Source: Williamsia sterculiae
GTDB lineage: Bacteria; Actinomycetota; Actinomycetes; Mycobacteriales; Mycobacteriaceae
Assembly (NCBI RefSeq): GCF_900156495.1
Contig: NZ_FTNT01000004.1
Location: 248,001-312,000, forward strand
Direction of reading: 5' to 3'
Length of the DNA: 64,000 nucleotides
Both the position numbers and the translations under genes were made by a program. This document shows positions 27,571 to 37,951 of the stretch, one piece after another. Positions within the stretch are counted from its first letter, which is position 1. Each line of letters starts with the position of its first letter. A model generated the notes under the pieces. It saw only the letters and a program-made list of their open reading frames with translations. It did no database searches and had not been told where the DNA came from.

Positions 27571-29010
27571 ATGACAATCCGGACACGACGCGACAGCGAC
27601 ACCCTGGAGATGGGTGAGGCCGGGTACACCGACGGCCTGCACACCCTGCTGGCCAGCTATCGCGCCATCCCCGAGGCAGCGCGGGTGCGGTTGGCCAAGA
27701 AGACGTCCAACCTGTTCCGCAAGCGCGCCGCGAATCCGTATCCCGGGCTGGACGTATCCGGTCTGGACCGGGTCATCTCGGTGAACGAGGCCGACCGCAC
27801 GGCCGACGTCGCGGGCATGTGCACCTACGAGAACCTGGTGGCGGCGACCCTGCCGTACGGGCTCGCCCCGCTGGTGGTGCCGCAACTCAAGACCATCACC
27901 CTGGGTGGTGCCGTCACCGGGCTGGGCATCGAGAGCACGTCATTCCGCAGCGGCCTGCCGCACGAATCGGTGCTGGAGATGGACATCCTCACCGGTGACG
28001 GCGAGGTGATCACCGCACGACCCGACAACGAGAACGCCGACCTCTACTTCGGCTTCCCCAACTCCTACGGCACCCTCGGCTACTCCACTCGCCTGCGGAT
28101 CGAACTGGAGCCGGTTGCGCCCTTCGTGGAGCTGCGCCACCTGCGGTTCACCTCGCTGAACCGGCTGCAGGAGACCCTCGACACCTTGGTGCGGGAGAAG
28201 ACCCACGAGGGTGAACGGATCGATTACCTCGACGGTGTAGTGTTCTCGGCCACCGAGGCGTACCTCACCCTGGGCAGGCAGACCGACGAGCCGGGTCCGG
28301 TGAGCGACTACACCGACGAATACATCTACTACCGATCCATCCAGCACCCGCCGTCGGCGACTCCGCGACGGGACCGGTTGACCATCCACGACTACCTGTG
28401 GCGATGGGACACCGACTGGTTCTGGTGTTCGCGGGCCTTCGGCGCGCAGAATCCGCGTGTCCGACGATTCTGGCCGAAGCGCCTGTTGCGCAGCAGCTTC
28501 TACTGGAAGCTCATCGGCCTGGACCAGCGTTTCGACATCGGCGATCGGCTGGCCGCCCGCAAGGGTGAGCCGCCCGGCGAGCGGGTGGTGCAAGACATCG
28601 AGGTGCCGGTCGAACGCACCGCAGAATTCGTCGGATGGTTCCTGCAGAACATCCCGATCGAGCCGGTGTGGTTGTGTCCGCTGCGCCTGCGCGACCCCGC
28701 CGTCGCGGGTTCCGACCCGGCGCGACCCTGGCCGTTGTACCCGCTGGAGCCGCGGCGCACGTACGTCAACGTGGGCTTCTGGTCGGCGGTACCGAAACTG
28801 CCCGGTCAGCAGGACGGCCACACCAACCGGCTCATCGAGCAGAAGGTATCCGAGCTCGACGGCCACAAGTCGCTCTACTCCGAGTCGTTCTATGGTGAGG
28901 AGGAATTCGACCGCCTCTACGGCGGCGAGACCCTCCGGCTGCTCAAGAAGCGCTACGACCCCAGGGCACGACTTCTCGACCTCTACGCGAAGGCGGTGAA
29001 ACGTCAGTGA
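27571..29010 (+). CDS. FAD-binding oxidoreductase (Rv3719-like)
   Basis: 479 residues. The PCMH-type FAD domain shows VISVNEADRTADVAGMCTYE, then VPQLKTITLGGAVTGLGIES (pyrophosphate/isoalloxazine loop), and NSYGTLGYSTRLRIELEPV. The rest is a DHCR24-like C-terminal region. It is translationally coupled (GTGA) to a CFA-type SAM methyltransferase. Related pairs (BfaA/BfaB, TmsA/TmsB) methylate oleoyl lipids and then reduce the methylene to 10-methyl branched acids. This pair is syntenic with Rv3719-Rv3720, whose lipid substrate is not settled. It is divergent from the SRPBCC gene over about 300 bp. Confidence 0.87.
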   Translation: MTIRTRRDSDTLEMGEAGYTDGLHTLLASYRAIPEAARVRLAKKTSNLFRKRAANPYPGLDVSGLDRVISVNEADRTADVAGMCTYENLVAATLPYGLAPLVVPQLKTITLGGAVTGLGIESTSFRSGLPHESVLEMDILTGDGEVITARPDNENADLYFGFPNSYGTLGYSTRLRIELEPVAPFVELRHLRFTSLNRLQETLDTLVREKTHEGERIDYLDGVVFSATEAYLTLGRQTDEPGPVSDYTDEYIYYRSIQHPPSATPRRDRLTIHDYLWRWDTDWFWCSRAFGAQNPRVRRFWPKRLLRSSFYWKLIGLDQRFDIGDRLAARKGEPPGERVVQDIEVPVERTAEFVGWFLQNIPIEPVWLCPLRLRDPAVAGSDPARPWPLYPLEPRRTYVNVGFWSAVPKLPGQQDGHTNRLIEQKVSELDGHKSLYSESFYGEEEFDRLYGGETLRLLKKRYDPRARLLDLYAKAVKRQ

Positions 29011-30356
29011 CGACATTCAAGAGCGGGACGACATTCAGGGATTCCCCGACCCGTCCGGACCCCCGGTCGCCGCTGTCGTCGCCGAAGATGACGCTCGCGG
29101 AGATCGTGGAGGCGATCAGCGGGGGGTCGCTCGACATCCGGGTCACCGCATACGACGGCAGCAGTACCGGCCCGGTCGATGCCGAGTTCGGACTTGATCT
29201 GCTGACCCCCCGAGGCACCACCTACCTGGTCACCGCCCCGGGCGACCTGGGGCTGGCCCGGGCCTACATCGCCGGCGACCTCACGCTGCGCGGTGCGCAT
29301 CCGGGTGACCCGTACGAGGCGCTGCGCACCTTGTCCGACGACGTGGAATTCGAACGCCCCTCCGCGCTGACGCTGGCCCACATCGCCCGCTCGCTGGGTC
29401 TCGAACACTTCAAGCCGATCGCCCCGCCCCCGCAGGAGGCACTCCCCCGGTGGCGGCGGATCGCCGAGGGGTTACGGCACAGCCGGTCACGTGATGCCGA
29501 CGCCATACACCATCACTACGACGTGTCGAACACGTTCTACGAGTATGTGCTCGGGCCGTCGATGACCTACACCTGCGCGTGCTTCCCCGACCGTGAGGCG
29601 AGTCTGGAGACCGCCCAGGAGAACAAGTACCGGCTGGTCTTCGAGAAACTCAACCTGCAGGCCGGCGACCGGCTGCTGGACATCGGCTGCGGCTGGGGCG
29701 GCATGGTCCGCTACGCCGCCCGCCGCGGCGTACACGCCCTCGGCGTCACGCTGTCCCAGGAGCAGGCCGAGTGGGCCCAACGGGCGATCGTCGCCGACGG
29801 ACTCGGCGAGTTCGCCGAGGTCCGGCACAGTGACTACCGCGACGTCGCAGAGGGTGACTTCGACGCGGTGTCCTCGATCGGTCTGACCGAGCACATCGGA
29901 GTGAGCAACTACCCGGGCTATTTCGCGTCCATCCGCGACAAGCTGCGGGTCGGTGGTCTGTTGCTGAACCATTGCATCACCCGCCCCGACAACCGGGAGA
30001 ACAAGCGCGCCGGTTCGTTCATCGACCGCTACGTGTTCCCCGACGGTGAGCTCACCGGGTCCGGCACGATCATCACCAAGCTGCAGGACATTGGTGGCAT
30101 GGAGGTGCTGCACGAGGAGAACCTGCGAGAGCACTACGCGATGACCCTGCGCGACTGGAACCGCAATCTGGTGGACAACTGGGATGCCGCTGTCACCGAG
30201 GTCGGTGAGTCCACCGCCCGACTGTGGGGTCTGTACATGGCCGGCTGCCGAATCGGTTTCGACCGCAACATCGTGCAACTACATCAGGTGCTGGCGACCA
30301 AGCTCGACGACAAGGGTCTGGCGAACGTCCCGCTGCGCCCGTGGTGGAGGCCCTAG
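29007..30356 (+). CDS. cyclopropane-fatty-acid-synthase-family SAM methyltransferase (Rv3720-like)
   Basis: 449 residues. After an N-terminal lipid-binding region come the CFA signature segments HHYDVSNTFYEYVLGPSMTY and TCACF, then the SAM motif I LLDIGCGWGGMVRYAARRG (about residues 225-243), GVTLSQEQAEWA, and SSIGLTEHIGVSNYPGYF with the active-site Glu. It transfers a methyl group to the double bond of a phospholipid acyl chain. The GTG start overlaps the FAD enzyme stop, which supports a two-step methylation/reduction pair. It converges on the HAD gene 46 bp away. Confidence 0.9.
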   Translation: MTTFKSGTTFRDSPTRPDPRSPLSSPKMTLAEIVEAISGGSLDIRVTAYDGSSTGPVDAEFGLDLLTPRGTTYLVTAPGDLGLARAYIAGDLTLRGAHPGDPYEALRTLSDDVEFERPSALTLAHIARSLGLEHFKPIAPPPQEALPRWRRIAEGLRHSRSRDADAIHHHYDVSNTFYEYVLGPSMTYTCACFPDREASLETAQENKYRLVFEKLNLQAGDRLLDIGCGWGGMVRYAARRGVHALGVTLSQEQAEWAQRAIVADGLGEFAEVRHSDYRDVAEGDFDAVSSIGLTEHIGVSNYPGYFASIRDKLRVGGLLLNHCITRPDNRENKRAGSFIDRYVFPDGELTGSGTIITKLQDIGGMEVLHEENLREHYAMTLRDWNRNLVDNWDAAVTEVGESTARLWGLYMAGCRIGFDRNIVQLHQVLATKLDDKGLANVPLRPWWRP

Positions 30357-30402
30357 TCGGCGTAGCCGCCTCAGATCCTGGCCGGTCGACGTACTCGGTC
30401 GG

Positions 30403-31245
30403 TCAGCTACGCCCGACCAGCGACTCGAGATAGCGTGCGACCCCGTCGTCGTCATGCGCGCCGATCATGACGTCGGCGACGGCAGCGACCTCCGGGTAAG
30501 CGTTCTGCGGGCACACGGCAACACCCGCCCAGGTCAGCATGGCCAGATCGTTGCTCGCGTCGCCGATCGCCGCAACCTGATCGCGGGCGATACCCCGCAT
30601 CGCCGCACAGCGTTGCAGCGCAGCTGCTTTCGACACACCTGCGGCCGCCATCTCCACATACGGCGCGCCGGAATGCGTCACGGTCACCCCATTCGGCGGG
30701 GTGGCCGCCATCGCCGTGAACAACTCCTCGCTGGCGAGGTCCGGATGCCGGGCGACGATCTTCACCACCGGCTCACCAGGGTCCTCGGCGTCGGCCGCAG
30801 AGGCGATGGTGTCCATTCCCGCGGGATCGCGGTGATGGTCGACGAACACACACCGATCCCGATACCCCGGTTCGGCGCGGAAGCGGGTGGGTCCGACGAT
30901 CGCGAAACTGGTACCCGGCAGTCGTTCGGTCACCGCTGCGATCGCCGCCGCCCGGACTTCCGCCTCGATGCCGTACACCTCGACTATGCGGGCGTCACCA
31001 TCCGCCAGGTCGATGAGCACCGCACCGTTGGCACTGATCGCGGTGCCGCGGAACCCGCAGCTCGCGGCGAGTTCACGGACCGAGTGCCGGGCACGGGCGG
31101 TCGCCCAGACCACCTCGATGCCGTGGTCGGCGGCCGACGCGAGGGCCGCCGCGGTGCGCGGGGAAATGGCGCGGTCGGCGTCGAGCAGGGTGCCGTCGAG
31201 GTCGGTGGCGACCAGTAACACGGGTGGATCGGCCACTGTGGTCAT
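30403..31245 (-). CDS. Cof-type HAD-superfamily phosphatase
   Basis: 280 residues. Motif I is VATDLDGTLLDADR with the nucleophilic Asp, motif II lies in VVWATARARHSV, and motif IV is AAIGDASNDLAMLTWAGVAV. The C2B cap (about residues 80-190) is typical of Cof phosphatases acting on sugar or cofactor phosphates. It overlaps the dnaX stop by four bases (ATGA). The coupling to dnaX is conserved in relatives but has no known functional reason. The substrate is unknown. Confidence 0.9.
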   Translation of the reverse strand: MTTVADPPVLLVATDLDGTLLDADRAISPRTAAALASAADHGIEVVWATARARHSVRELAASCGFRGTAISANGAVLIDLADGDARIVEVYGIEAEVRAAAIAAVTERLPGTSFAIVGPTRFRAEPGYRDRCVFVDHHRDPAGMDTIASAADAEDPGEPVVKIVARHPDLASEELFTAMAATPPNGVTVTHSGAPYVEMAAAGVSKAAALQRCAAMRGIARDQVAAIGDASNDLAMLTWAGVAVCPQNAYPEVAAVADVMIGAHDDDGVARYLESLVGRS

Positions 31246-33431
31246 GCGGTATCTATCGGGTGGGCGCCGAGTTCGTCGGTCAGCAGCTTCAACGCGGCCT
31301 TGTCGGGGTCGTGGCGCTCGTCGGGACTGGCGTTCTGTGCCCCGGCGACCATCTCCGCGCGGTCGTCATCGGTGATGTCCTCGTCGGGGATCGGGCCGGG
31401 GTCGACCTCGGCAGGCTCGGGCTCCTCGGGCTCGGGCGGCGGGTCGTCGGTGACGGTGGTGTCTGCGCGGTCGCGACCTCGGCTGGGCCGGGTGAAACCG
31501 GCCGAGCGCGACTGCCGATCCGCGGCCTGGGGCGGTGCCGCGGCCGGAGCGGGCGGTGCCGACCCCACATCGCACCGCACCTCCCAGTCGCCGCCGAGCA
31601 CCGCGGCCAACGCGGTTCCCAGCACCCCGGCACCACGTGGTGACGACAGCCGCGCGGCCAGCGGTGCGTTCTCGTGCGTGAGAACCACGCGATCTCCGTC
31701 GACCGAGACCACCGCGGCCCCCGACAACATGACCTCGACCACCTTGTCGCGCTCGCGGACGGCGGCGCGTATCTCCGGCCAGGCCTTGCGAACCCGCTCC
31801 AGAGCCGCGGCCGGATCGGCTTCGTCCGTCGCAGGCGCAGGGGTGGGCTGCGGCTCGCTGATCTCGTCGACCACCGGCTCCGGCGGTTCCTCGTCCATCG
31901 GCTCGGGGGGCAGCGGCACCTCGTCCACCGGATCCGGTTCGGCGACCCGTTCCTGCGGCGCGGGCCGTTCACGTTCTGCGCGTTCACGTTCTGCGCGTTC
32001 ACGCTCGGCCTTGTCGCGTTCGGCGGCCTCGGCGGCCGCGGTCGCGCGCGCAGCCTCCTCGGCACGCTGTTGTTCGGCTCGCTCCTGCGCCGCCTTGTCC
32101 TGGGCGATCGTCTCCGCGGTCGCCTTCTCCCGGGCGACTCGTTCGTCCTCGACGCGATCCTGCTGGACACGCTGCGACGGTCGTACGAACTTCGCATCGG
32201 TCGGTGGAGTGGACACAGCCGGTGTGGACACCGTGGTGTGATTCTCGCGGGGCGGCGCGGCCGATGTCACGCCGCCCGCGGCGACCACCTGTTCCAGCTT
32301 CTCCAACCTCTGCAACACCGCCGAGTCGGAGTCCGACGCCGCGGGGAGCAACATGCGTGAACACATCACCTCCAGCAGCAACCGAGGCGACGTGGTCCCA
32401 CGCATCTCCCCCAGGGAGGCGTGCGCGATCTCCGCGAACCGGGTCAGCGCACCCTGGGTCAGACGTTCGGACTGCTCCCGCATGCGGCCGAGCTCGTCGT
32501 CGGGGGCCTCCACCAGTCCGCGGTCACCCGCGTCCGGGACCGCCTGCAACAGGATCAGATCACGCAGCCGGTCCAGCAGGTCGACACCGAACCGGCGCGG
32601 GTCGTGACCGGCCTCGACCACGCGTTCCACCGCACCGAACAAACCGGCACCGTCGGATGCGGCCAGTGCGTCCACGGCCTCGTCGATCAACGCGACGTCG
32701 GTGACCCCGAGCAGAGCCAGCGCGCGGTCGTAGGAGACCCCGCGTTCGTCCGCGCCGGCCACCAGTTGGTCGAGCACGCTGAGACTGTCGCGCGGCGAGC
32801 CACCACCTGCCCGGATGATCAGCGGGTACACCGCCTGATCGACGGTGACACCCTCCTTGCCGCAGATGGACTCCAACAGGCGGCGCATCACCGCGGGCGG
32901 CAGCAACCGGAACGGATAGTGGTGGGTGCGCGAGCGGATGGTCGGGAGCACCTTCTCCGGCTCGGTGGTCGCGAAGATGAAGATGAGGTGCTCCGGCGGC
33001 TCCTCGACGATCTTCAGCAGCGCGTTGAAGCCGGCACTGGTCACCATGTGCGCCTCGTCGATGATGAACACCCGATATCGCGAACTGCTCGGGGCGAAGA
33101 ACGCACGATCGCGCAGTTCACGGGTGTCGTCCACACCGCCGTGACTGGCCGCGTCCATCTCGATCACGTCGAGGTTGCCGGGGCCACCGGGCGCCAGCGC
33201 CACGCAGGAATCGCAGACACCGCACGGTGTCGAGGTGGGACCTTGTTCACAGTTCAGCGAGCGGGCCAGGATGCGGGCCGACGACGTCTTCCCACACCCA
33301 CGCGGCCCCGAGAACAGGTACGCGTGGTTGACCCGCCCACCGTCCAGGGCACGGCTCAGCGGCTCGGTGACGTGTTCCTGCCCGACGACCTCGGCGAACG
33401 TCGCCGGACGGTAGGTCCTATACAGTGCCAA
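31242..33431 (-). CDS. dnaX: DNA polymerase III subunit gamma/tau
   Basis: 729 residues. The AAA+ clamp-loader ATPase begins MALYRTYRPATFAEVVGQEH, with Walker A GPRGCGKTSSAR, four zinc cysteines (CEQGPTSTPCGVCDSC), Walker B/DEAH in VFIIDEAHMVTSAGFN, and sensor 1 FATTEPEKV. Domain III ends near residue 365, followed by a charged, Ala/Glu/Arg-rich linker with perfect repeats, a further domain near 540-630 that would hold the tau-type polymerase contact, and an acidic tail. It loads the sliding clamp and couples the replicase. It is in a minus-strand series from the aminotransferase to the HAD phosphatase. Confidence 0.97.
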   Translation of the reverse strand: MALYRTYRPATFAEVVGQEHVTEPLSRALDGGRVNHAYLFSGPRGCGKTSSARILARSLNCEQGPTSTPCGVCDSCVALAPGGPGNLDVIEMDAASHGGVDDTRELRDRAFFAPSSSRYRVFIIDEAHMVTSAGFNALLKIVEEPPEHLIFIFATTEPEKVLPTIRSRTHHYPFRLLPPAVMRRLLESICGKEGVTVDQAVYPLIIRAGGGSPRDSLSVLDQLVAGADERGVSYDRALALLGVTDVALIDEAVDALAASDGAGLFGAVERVVEAGHDPRRFGVDLLDRLRDLILLQAVPDAGDRGLVEAPDDELGRMREQSERLTQGALTRFAEIAHASLGEMRGTTSPRLLLEVMCSRMLLPAASDSDSAVLQRLEKLEQVVAAGGVTSAAPPRENHTTVSTPAVSTPPTDAKFVRPSQRVQQDRVEDERVAREKATAETIAQDKAAQERAEQQRAEEAARATAAAEAAERDKAERERAERERAERERPAPQERVAEPDPVDEVPLPPEPMDEEPPEPVVDEISEPQPTPAPATDEADPAAALERVRKAWPEIRAAVRERDKVVEVMLSGAAVVSVDGDRVVLTHENAPLAARLSSPRGAGVLGTALAAVLGGDWEVRCDVGSAPPAPAAAPPQAADRQSRSAGFTRPSRGRDRADTTVTDDPPPEPEEPEPAEVDPGPIPDEDITDDDRAEMVAGAQNASPDERHDPDKAALKLLTDELGAHPIDTA
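31966..32010 (-). repeat. 15-bp tandem repeat in the dnaX linker
   Basis: Three 15-bp units at 31966, 31981 and 31996; the first two are identical and the third differs at a few bases. They encode repeated ERERA-type pentapeptides of the coiled, charged DnaX linker, a length-variable site. Confidence 0.75.
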
Positions 33432-33477
33432 GGCTTTACGATCTCCGTTGCGATGCCGGATGGTTCATCCGACGACA

Positions 33478-34836
33478 CTACCGGCGAGCACCGACGTCCG
33501 AGCCCTCGGCGGGTGCCGGGGACGCACCCCGGACCTCGCGGATCACCGCGGGGGCCCACCCCACCAACACGGTCACCGCGGTGGCCGCGAACACCCACAG
33601 ATACGGCTGATCACAGAACCAGTTGAGCCAGCTGTCGCGAGGGACCATGAACAGGCCGATGCCGTAGAACTCGGCGAATCGCGACCGGCCGATGTGGACC
33701 GGGTGCGGGATGTGGAATCTCCAGATGAACACGGTGAGGTACAGGGCGGAGGTCGCCGCCGCCCATGCCGCGGCCGACACCCAGCGACGTGTCCGCACGG
33801 CGGCGAGCACGCGATGCAGCAGATACACCAACAGCGGGACGAACCAGACCCAGTGATGACCCCAACTGAACGGGGACACCACCGACGACGTCATCCCGGT
33901 GACAGCCACGGCCAGCAGTTCCTCGCCGCGCCGATGCGCGACCCAGGCCGCAGCGATACCCAACACCAGTCCGATGAGTGCGAGCACCAGCCACAGGGCC
34001 TGCGGCGGGGTCGAGGTGTTGTAGATGGACGCCAACGCCCCGTTGATCGACTGGTTGCTGGGCGTGCGGGGGTCGCCTACCAGCTGAGACTCGAAGATCC
34101 GGTGGGTCCAGTACCGCAACGACCCGCGCGGGGTGACCGCCGCACCCGCGACGATGGTGGCCACCAGCGCCGCCACCGATACCAGCACCGCGCGCCACCG
34201 CCGGGTCGCGGCGAGGTAGACGATGAACATCGCGGGGGTCAGCTTGATGCCGGCGGCCACGCCCACCCCGAGACCTTTGAGCCGACTGCCGTCCGGACGT
34301 AGCAGATCCCACATCACCAACGCCATCAGGAAGACGTTGATCTGTCCGTACCAGATGGTCGTGCGTACCGGTTCCATCAGCGTGCAGACCGCGACCAGTA
34401 GGGCCGACATCACGATCAGCCAGATGTCCATGTGATAACCCAGGCTGCGGAACGCGGCCACCACCACCCACCAGAGCGCGAGGCCGATCAACACCGACCA
34501 GACGACGAGGACGGTGTGGTGGTCGAACGCGATGAACGGCTGGAACACGATCGTCGAGAACGGGGTGTAGGTGTACTCGAAGTGGGCCAGCACCGGCCCG
34601 AGATAGATCGGCTGATCGTGATACAGGTGCCGGGCACCGGCCCGATAGACCTCGAGATCGATCCCGTTGTGGAACAGCCCCCAGTACCGGGTGCCCGCCG
34701 GGATGTAGCGGTACTGCAGCCACACCGCGATCGCGGCCGCCGCCACCAGTCCGACCAGCAGCGGAACACTGTGCGGGACCCGCAGGTCGGGACGACCGCG
34801 GGGATACTCGCGTGAGGACGCGGCGTCCGACGTCAT
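33478..34836 (-). CDS. GT87-family (DUF2029) polyprenol-phosphate mannosyltransferase-like protein
   Basis: 452 residues with about ten helices. Early in the protein NGIDLEVYRAGARHLYHDQ carries the Asp of GT-C enzymes; TYTPFSTIVFQPF, SGDPRTPSNQSINGAL-like loop (SNQSINGALAS) and SPFSWGHHWVWFVPLL are the recurring GT87 elements. These enzymes use polyprenyl-phosphate-mannose outside the membrane to build mannosides such as PIM, LM or LAM (PimE and Rv2181 in mycobacteria). The start at 34836 (MTSDAASS) avoids running into the upstream paralogue. It is a tandem neighbour of the next gene; the acceptor is unknown. Confidence 0.85.
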   Translation of the reverse strand: MTSDAASSREYPRGRPDLRVPHSVPLLVGLVAAAAIAVWLQYRYIPAGTRYWGLFHNGIDLEVYRAGARHLYHDQPIYLGPVLAHFEYTYTPFSTIVFQPFIAFDHHTVLVVWSVLIGLALWWVVVAAFRSLGYHMDIWLIVMSALLVAVCTLMEPVRTTIWYGQINVFLMALVMWDLLRPDGSRLKGLGVGVAAGIKLTPAMFIVYLAATRRWRAVLVSVAALVATIVAGAAVTPRGSLRYWTHRIFESQLVGDPRTPSNQSINGALASIYNTSTPPQALWLVLALIGLVLGIAAAWVAHRRGEELLAVAVTGMTSSVVSPFSWGHHWVWFVPLLVYLLHRVLAAVRTRRWVSAAAWAAATSALYLTVFIWRFHIPHPVHIGRSRFAEFYGIGLFMVPRDSWLNWFCDQPYLWVFAATAVTVLVGWAPAVIREVRGASPAPAEGSDVGARR

Positions 34837-34879
34837 CCGCACAGGCGATCCACAGCGTGCTCCGCTCCGATTTCCACCG

Positions 34880-36220
34880 TCAGGATGGTAGCGGCGAAAT
34901 GTCGCCGGTACCCACATCGCGGTCGTCGGCGCGACCCGGGTGCCGGTGGGCACGTCGATCCGACCACCAGAAGTCGACGAGTGTCACCACCACCACGAAG
35001 ACGAACGCCCAGTTGTAGGGGTCGAAGGTGTACCAGTGCAGCCAGTCGGGCCCGGCCTTGAAGAACAGACCGGTGAGGTAGGCGTCGGGCTTGACGGTGT
35101 CGATGAACAGGATCGGATGGCCAAGGTACGTACGCCAGGCCAACATGCTGCACAACAGGATCAGCACCGCTCCCAGGGTCAGTACCCCGCGGGGAGCGGT
35201 CCGCGCATGCAGTACGTGATCGAGCGCGATGACCAGCAACGGGACCACCCACACCCAGTGGTGACCCCACGACATCGGCGAGACCACCGCCGAGGTGATG
35301 CCCACGATCGACAACGCCAGGAGTTCACGGTCGTGCCGGTGCGCGACCCACGCGGTGTACAGCCCGGCGAACAACGCGACCGCGGCCAGCGCGATCCAGA
35401 GCAGCACATTCGGGTCGGGGGTGTGCGCCAGGTTGGCGATGGCCCCTCGGATCGACTGATTACCCAGCGTGTCCGGGCGCCCCACCCGATTCGAGTCCAG
35501 GAAGGTGCCCGACCAGTACGTCGTCGATTCACCGGGTAACACCACGAACCCGATGACGATGGTGCCGACGAACCCGGCGACCGCGACAGCGGCGTCGCGC
35601 GGTCGGCGCACCACCAGCAGGTACAGCACGAACACCAGTGGGGTCAGTTTGATACCGGCGGCGATGCCCACCCCGATTCCGCGCGTCCGCGCCGAGTCAC
35701 GGAGCAGATCCCACAGGATGAGCAGCATCAGGAAGACGTTGACCTGACCGAACCAGATGGTGCTGCGCACCGGCTCGAGCAGTGTGCAGATGACCACCAG
35801 CGACACCGCGACCACCCGCAACTGCCAGGTGACGCGGTAGCCCAACCGCCGGAACGCCAACACGATCACCGAGTAGAGCGCCACGAAGATGGCCACGGTC
35901 CACAGCACCCGGGCCAATCCGAGCGGGATCAATGCGACCGGCATGAACAGGACCGCGGAGATCGGCGTGTAGGTGTAGTCCATGACCCCGAGCAGTTTGG
36001 CCTCGTAGAGCTTCTGTCCGTCGAGGACGGTCCGCGCGCCGTCGCGGTACACCCCGAGGTCGAGACCGTTGGAGAACAGTCCCCAGAACGGTGTGTCGTA
36101 CGGGACGATCACGTGTTGCAGGTAGACCGCCAGCACGCCCAGCACCGCGAAAGCGACCGCCACCACCGTGGGGCGGGGTAGATCCCGGATCGGGTACGGC
36201 GACGTGGTCTCGCGCGTCAC
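34880..36220 (-). CDS. GT87-family (DUF2029) mannosyltransferase-like protein, tandem paralogue
   Basis: 446 residues, the same architecture and motifs as its neighbour: NGLDLGVYRDGARTVLDG, YTYTPISAVLFMP, LGNQSIRGAIANL and SPMSWGHHWVWVVPLL. Divergence is enough for distinct acceptors. It begins 6 bp after the aminotransferase stop, so it belongs to the same transcript. The Asp in the first loop is probably the general base. The gene pair is likely the result of duplication. Confidence 0.85.
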   Translation of the reverse strand: MTRETTSPYPIRDLPRPTVVAVAFAVLGVLAVYLQHVIVPYDTPFWGLFSNGLDLGVYRDGARTVLDGQKLYEAKLLGVMDYTYTPISAVLFMPVALIPLGLARVLWTVAIFVALYSVIVLAFRRLGYRVTWQLRVVAVSLVVICTLLEPVRSTIWFGQVNVFLMLLILWDLLRDSARTRGIGVGIAAGIKLTPLVFVLYLLVVRRPRDAAVAVAGFVGTIVIGFVVLPGESTTYWSGTFLDSNRVGRPDTLGNQSIRGAIANLAHTPDPNVLLWIALAAVALFAGLYTAWVAHRHDRELLALSIVGITSAVVSPMSWGHHWVWVVPLLVIALDHVLHARTAPRGVLTLGAVLILLCSMLAWRTYLGHPILFIDTVKPDAYLTGLFFKAGPDWLHWYTFDPYNWAFVFVVVVTLVDFWWSDRRAHRHPGRADDRDVGTGDISPLPS

Positions 36221-36226
36221 CGTCGG

Positions 36227-37649
<1,423 letters not shown>

Positions 37650-37741
37650 ACGATTGTAGACCGTCACTCCGTCGCGGTCCGCACCCTGTCCTGTGCTGGT
37701 CGTTTTTGGTCGCCACCACGGTCACGGCTATCATTCCCGAC

Positions 37742-37830
37742 GGAGGATTCGCCTAGTGGCCTATGGCGCTCGCCTGGAACGCGGGTTGGGTTAACAGCCC
37801 TCAGGGGTTCGAATCCCCTATCCTCCGCCA
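37742..37830 (+). tRNA. tRNA-Ser (anticodon GGA)
   Basis: Acceptor stem GGAGGAT/ATCCTCC, anticodon GGA at 37776-37778 in the loop CTGGAAC, long class II variable arm, TPsiC stem with GGTTCGAATCC, discriminator G and an encoded CCA at 37828-37830. It has the same place as serU in M. tuberculosis. Confidence 0.96.
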
Positions 37831-37951
37831 CATGGACGCCGGCGACCGTCGGGATTCGGAGCCCGCGACCCCACTTCACCGCAGGTCGCGGATGCATACA
37901 CGGTAGTGTTCGGCCACCGCGGTTGCGCGGAATCGGTGTCGGGAGGCCGCG

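Noticed and set aside
31242-33431. Programmed frameshift in dnaX as in E. coli
   Set aside because: No slippery A-rich heptamer is visible in the linker region, only the GC-rich tandem repeat; a single tau-length product is expected.
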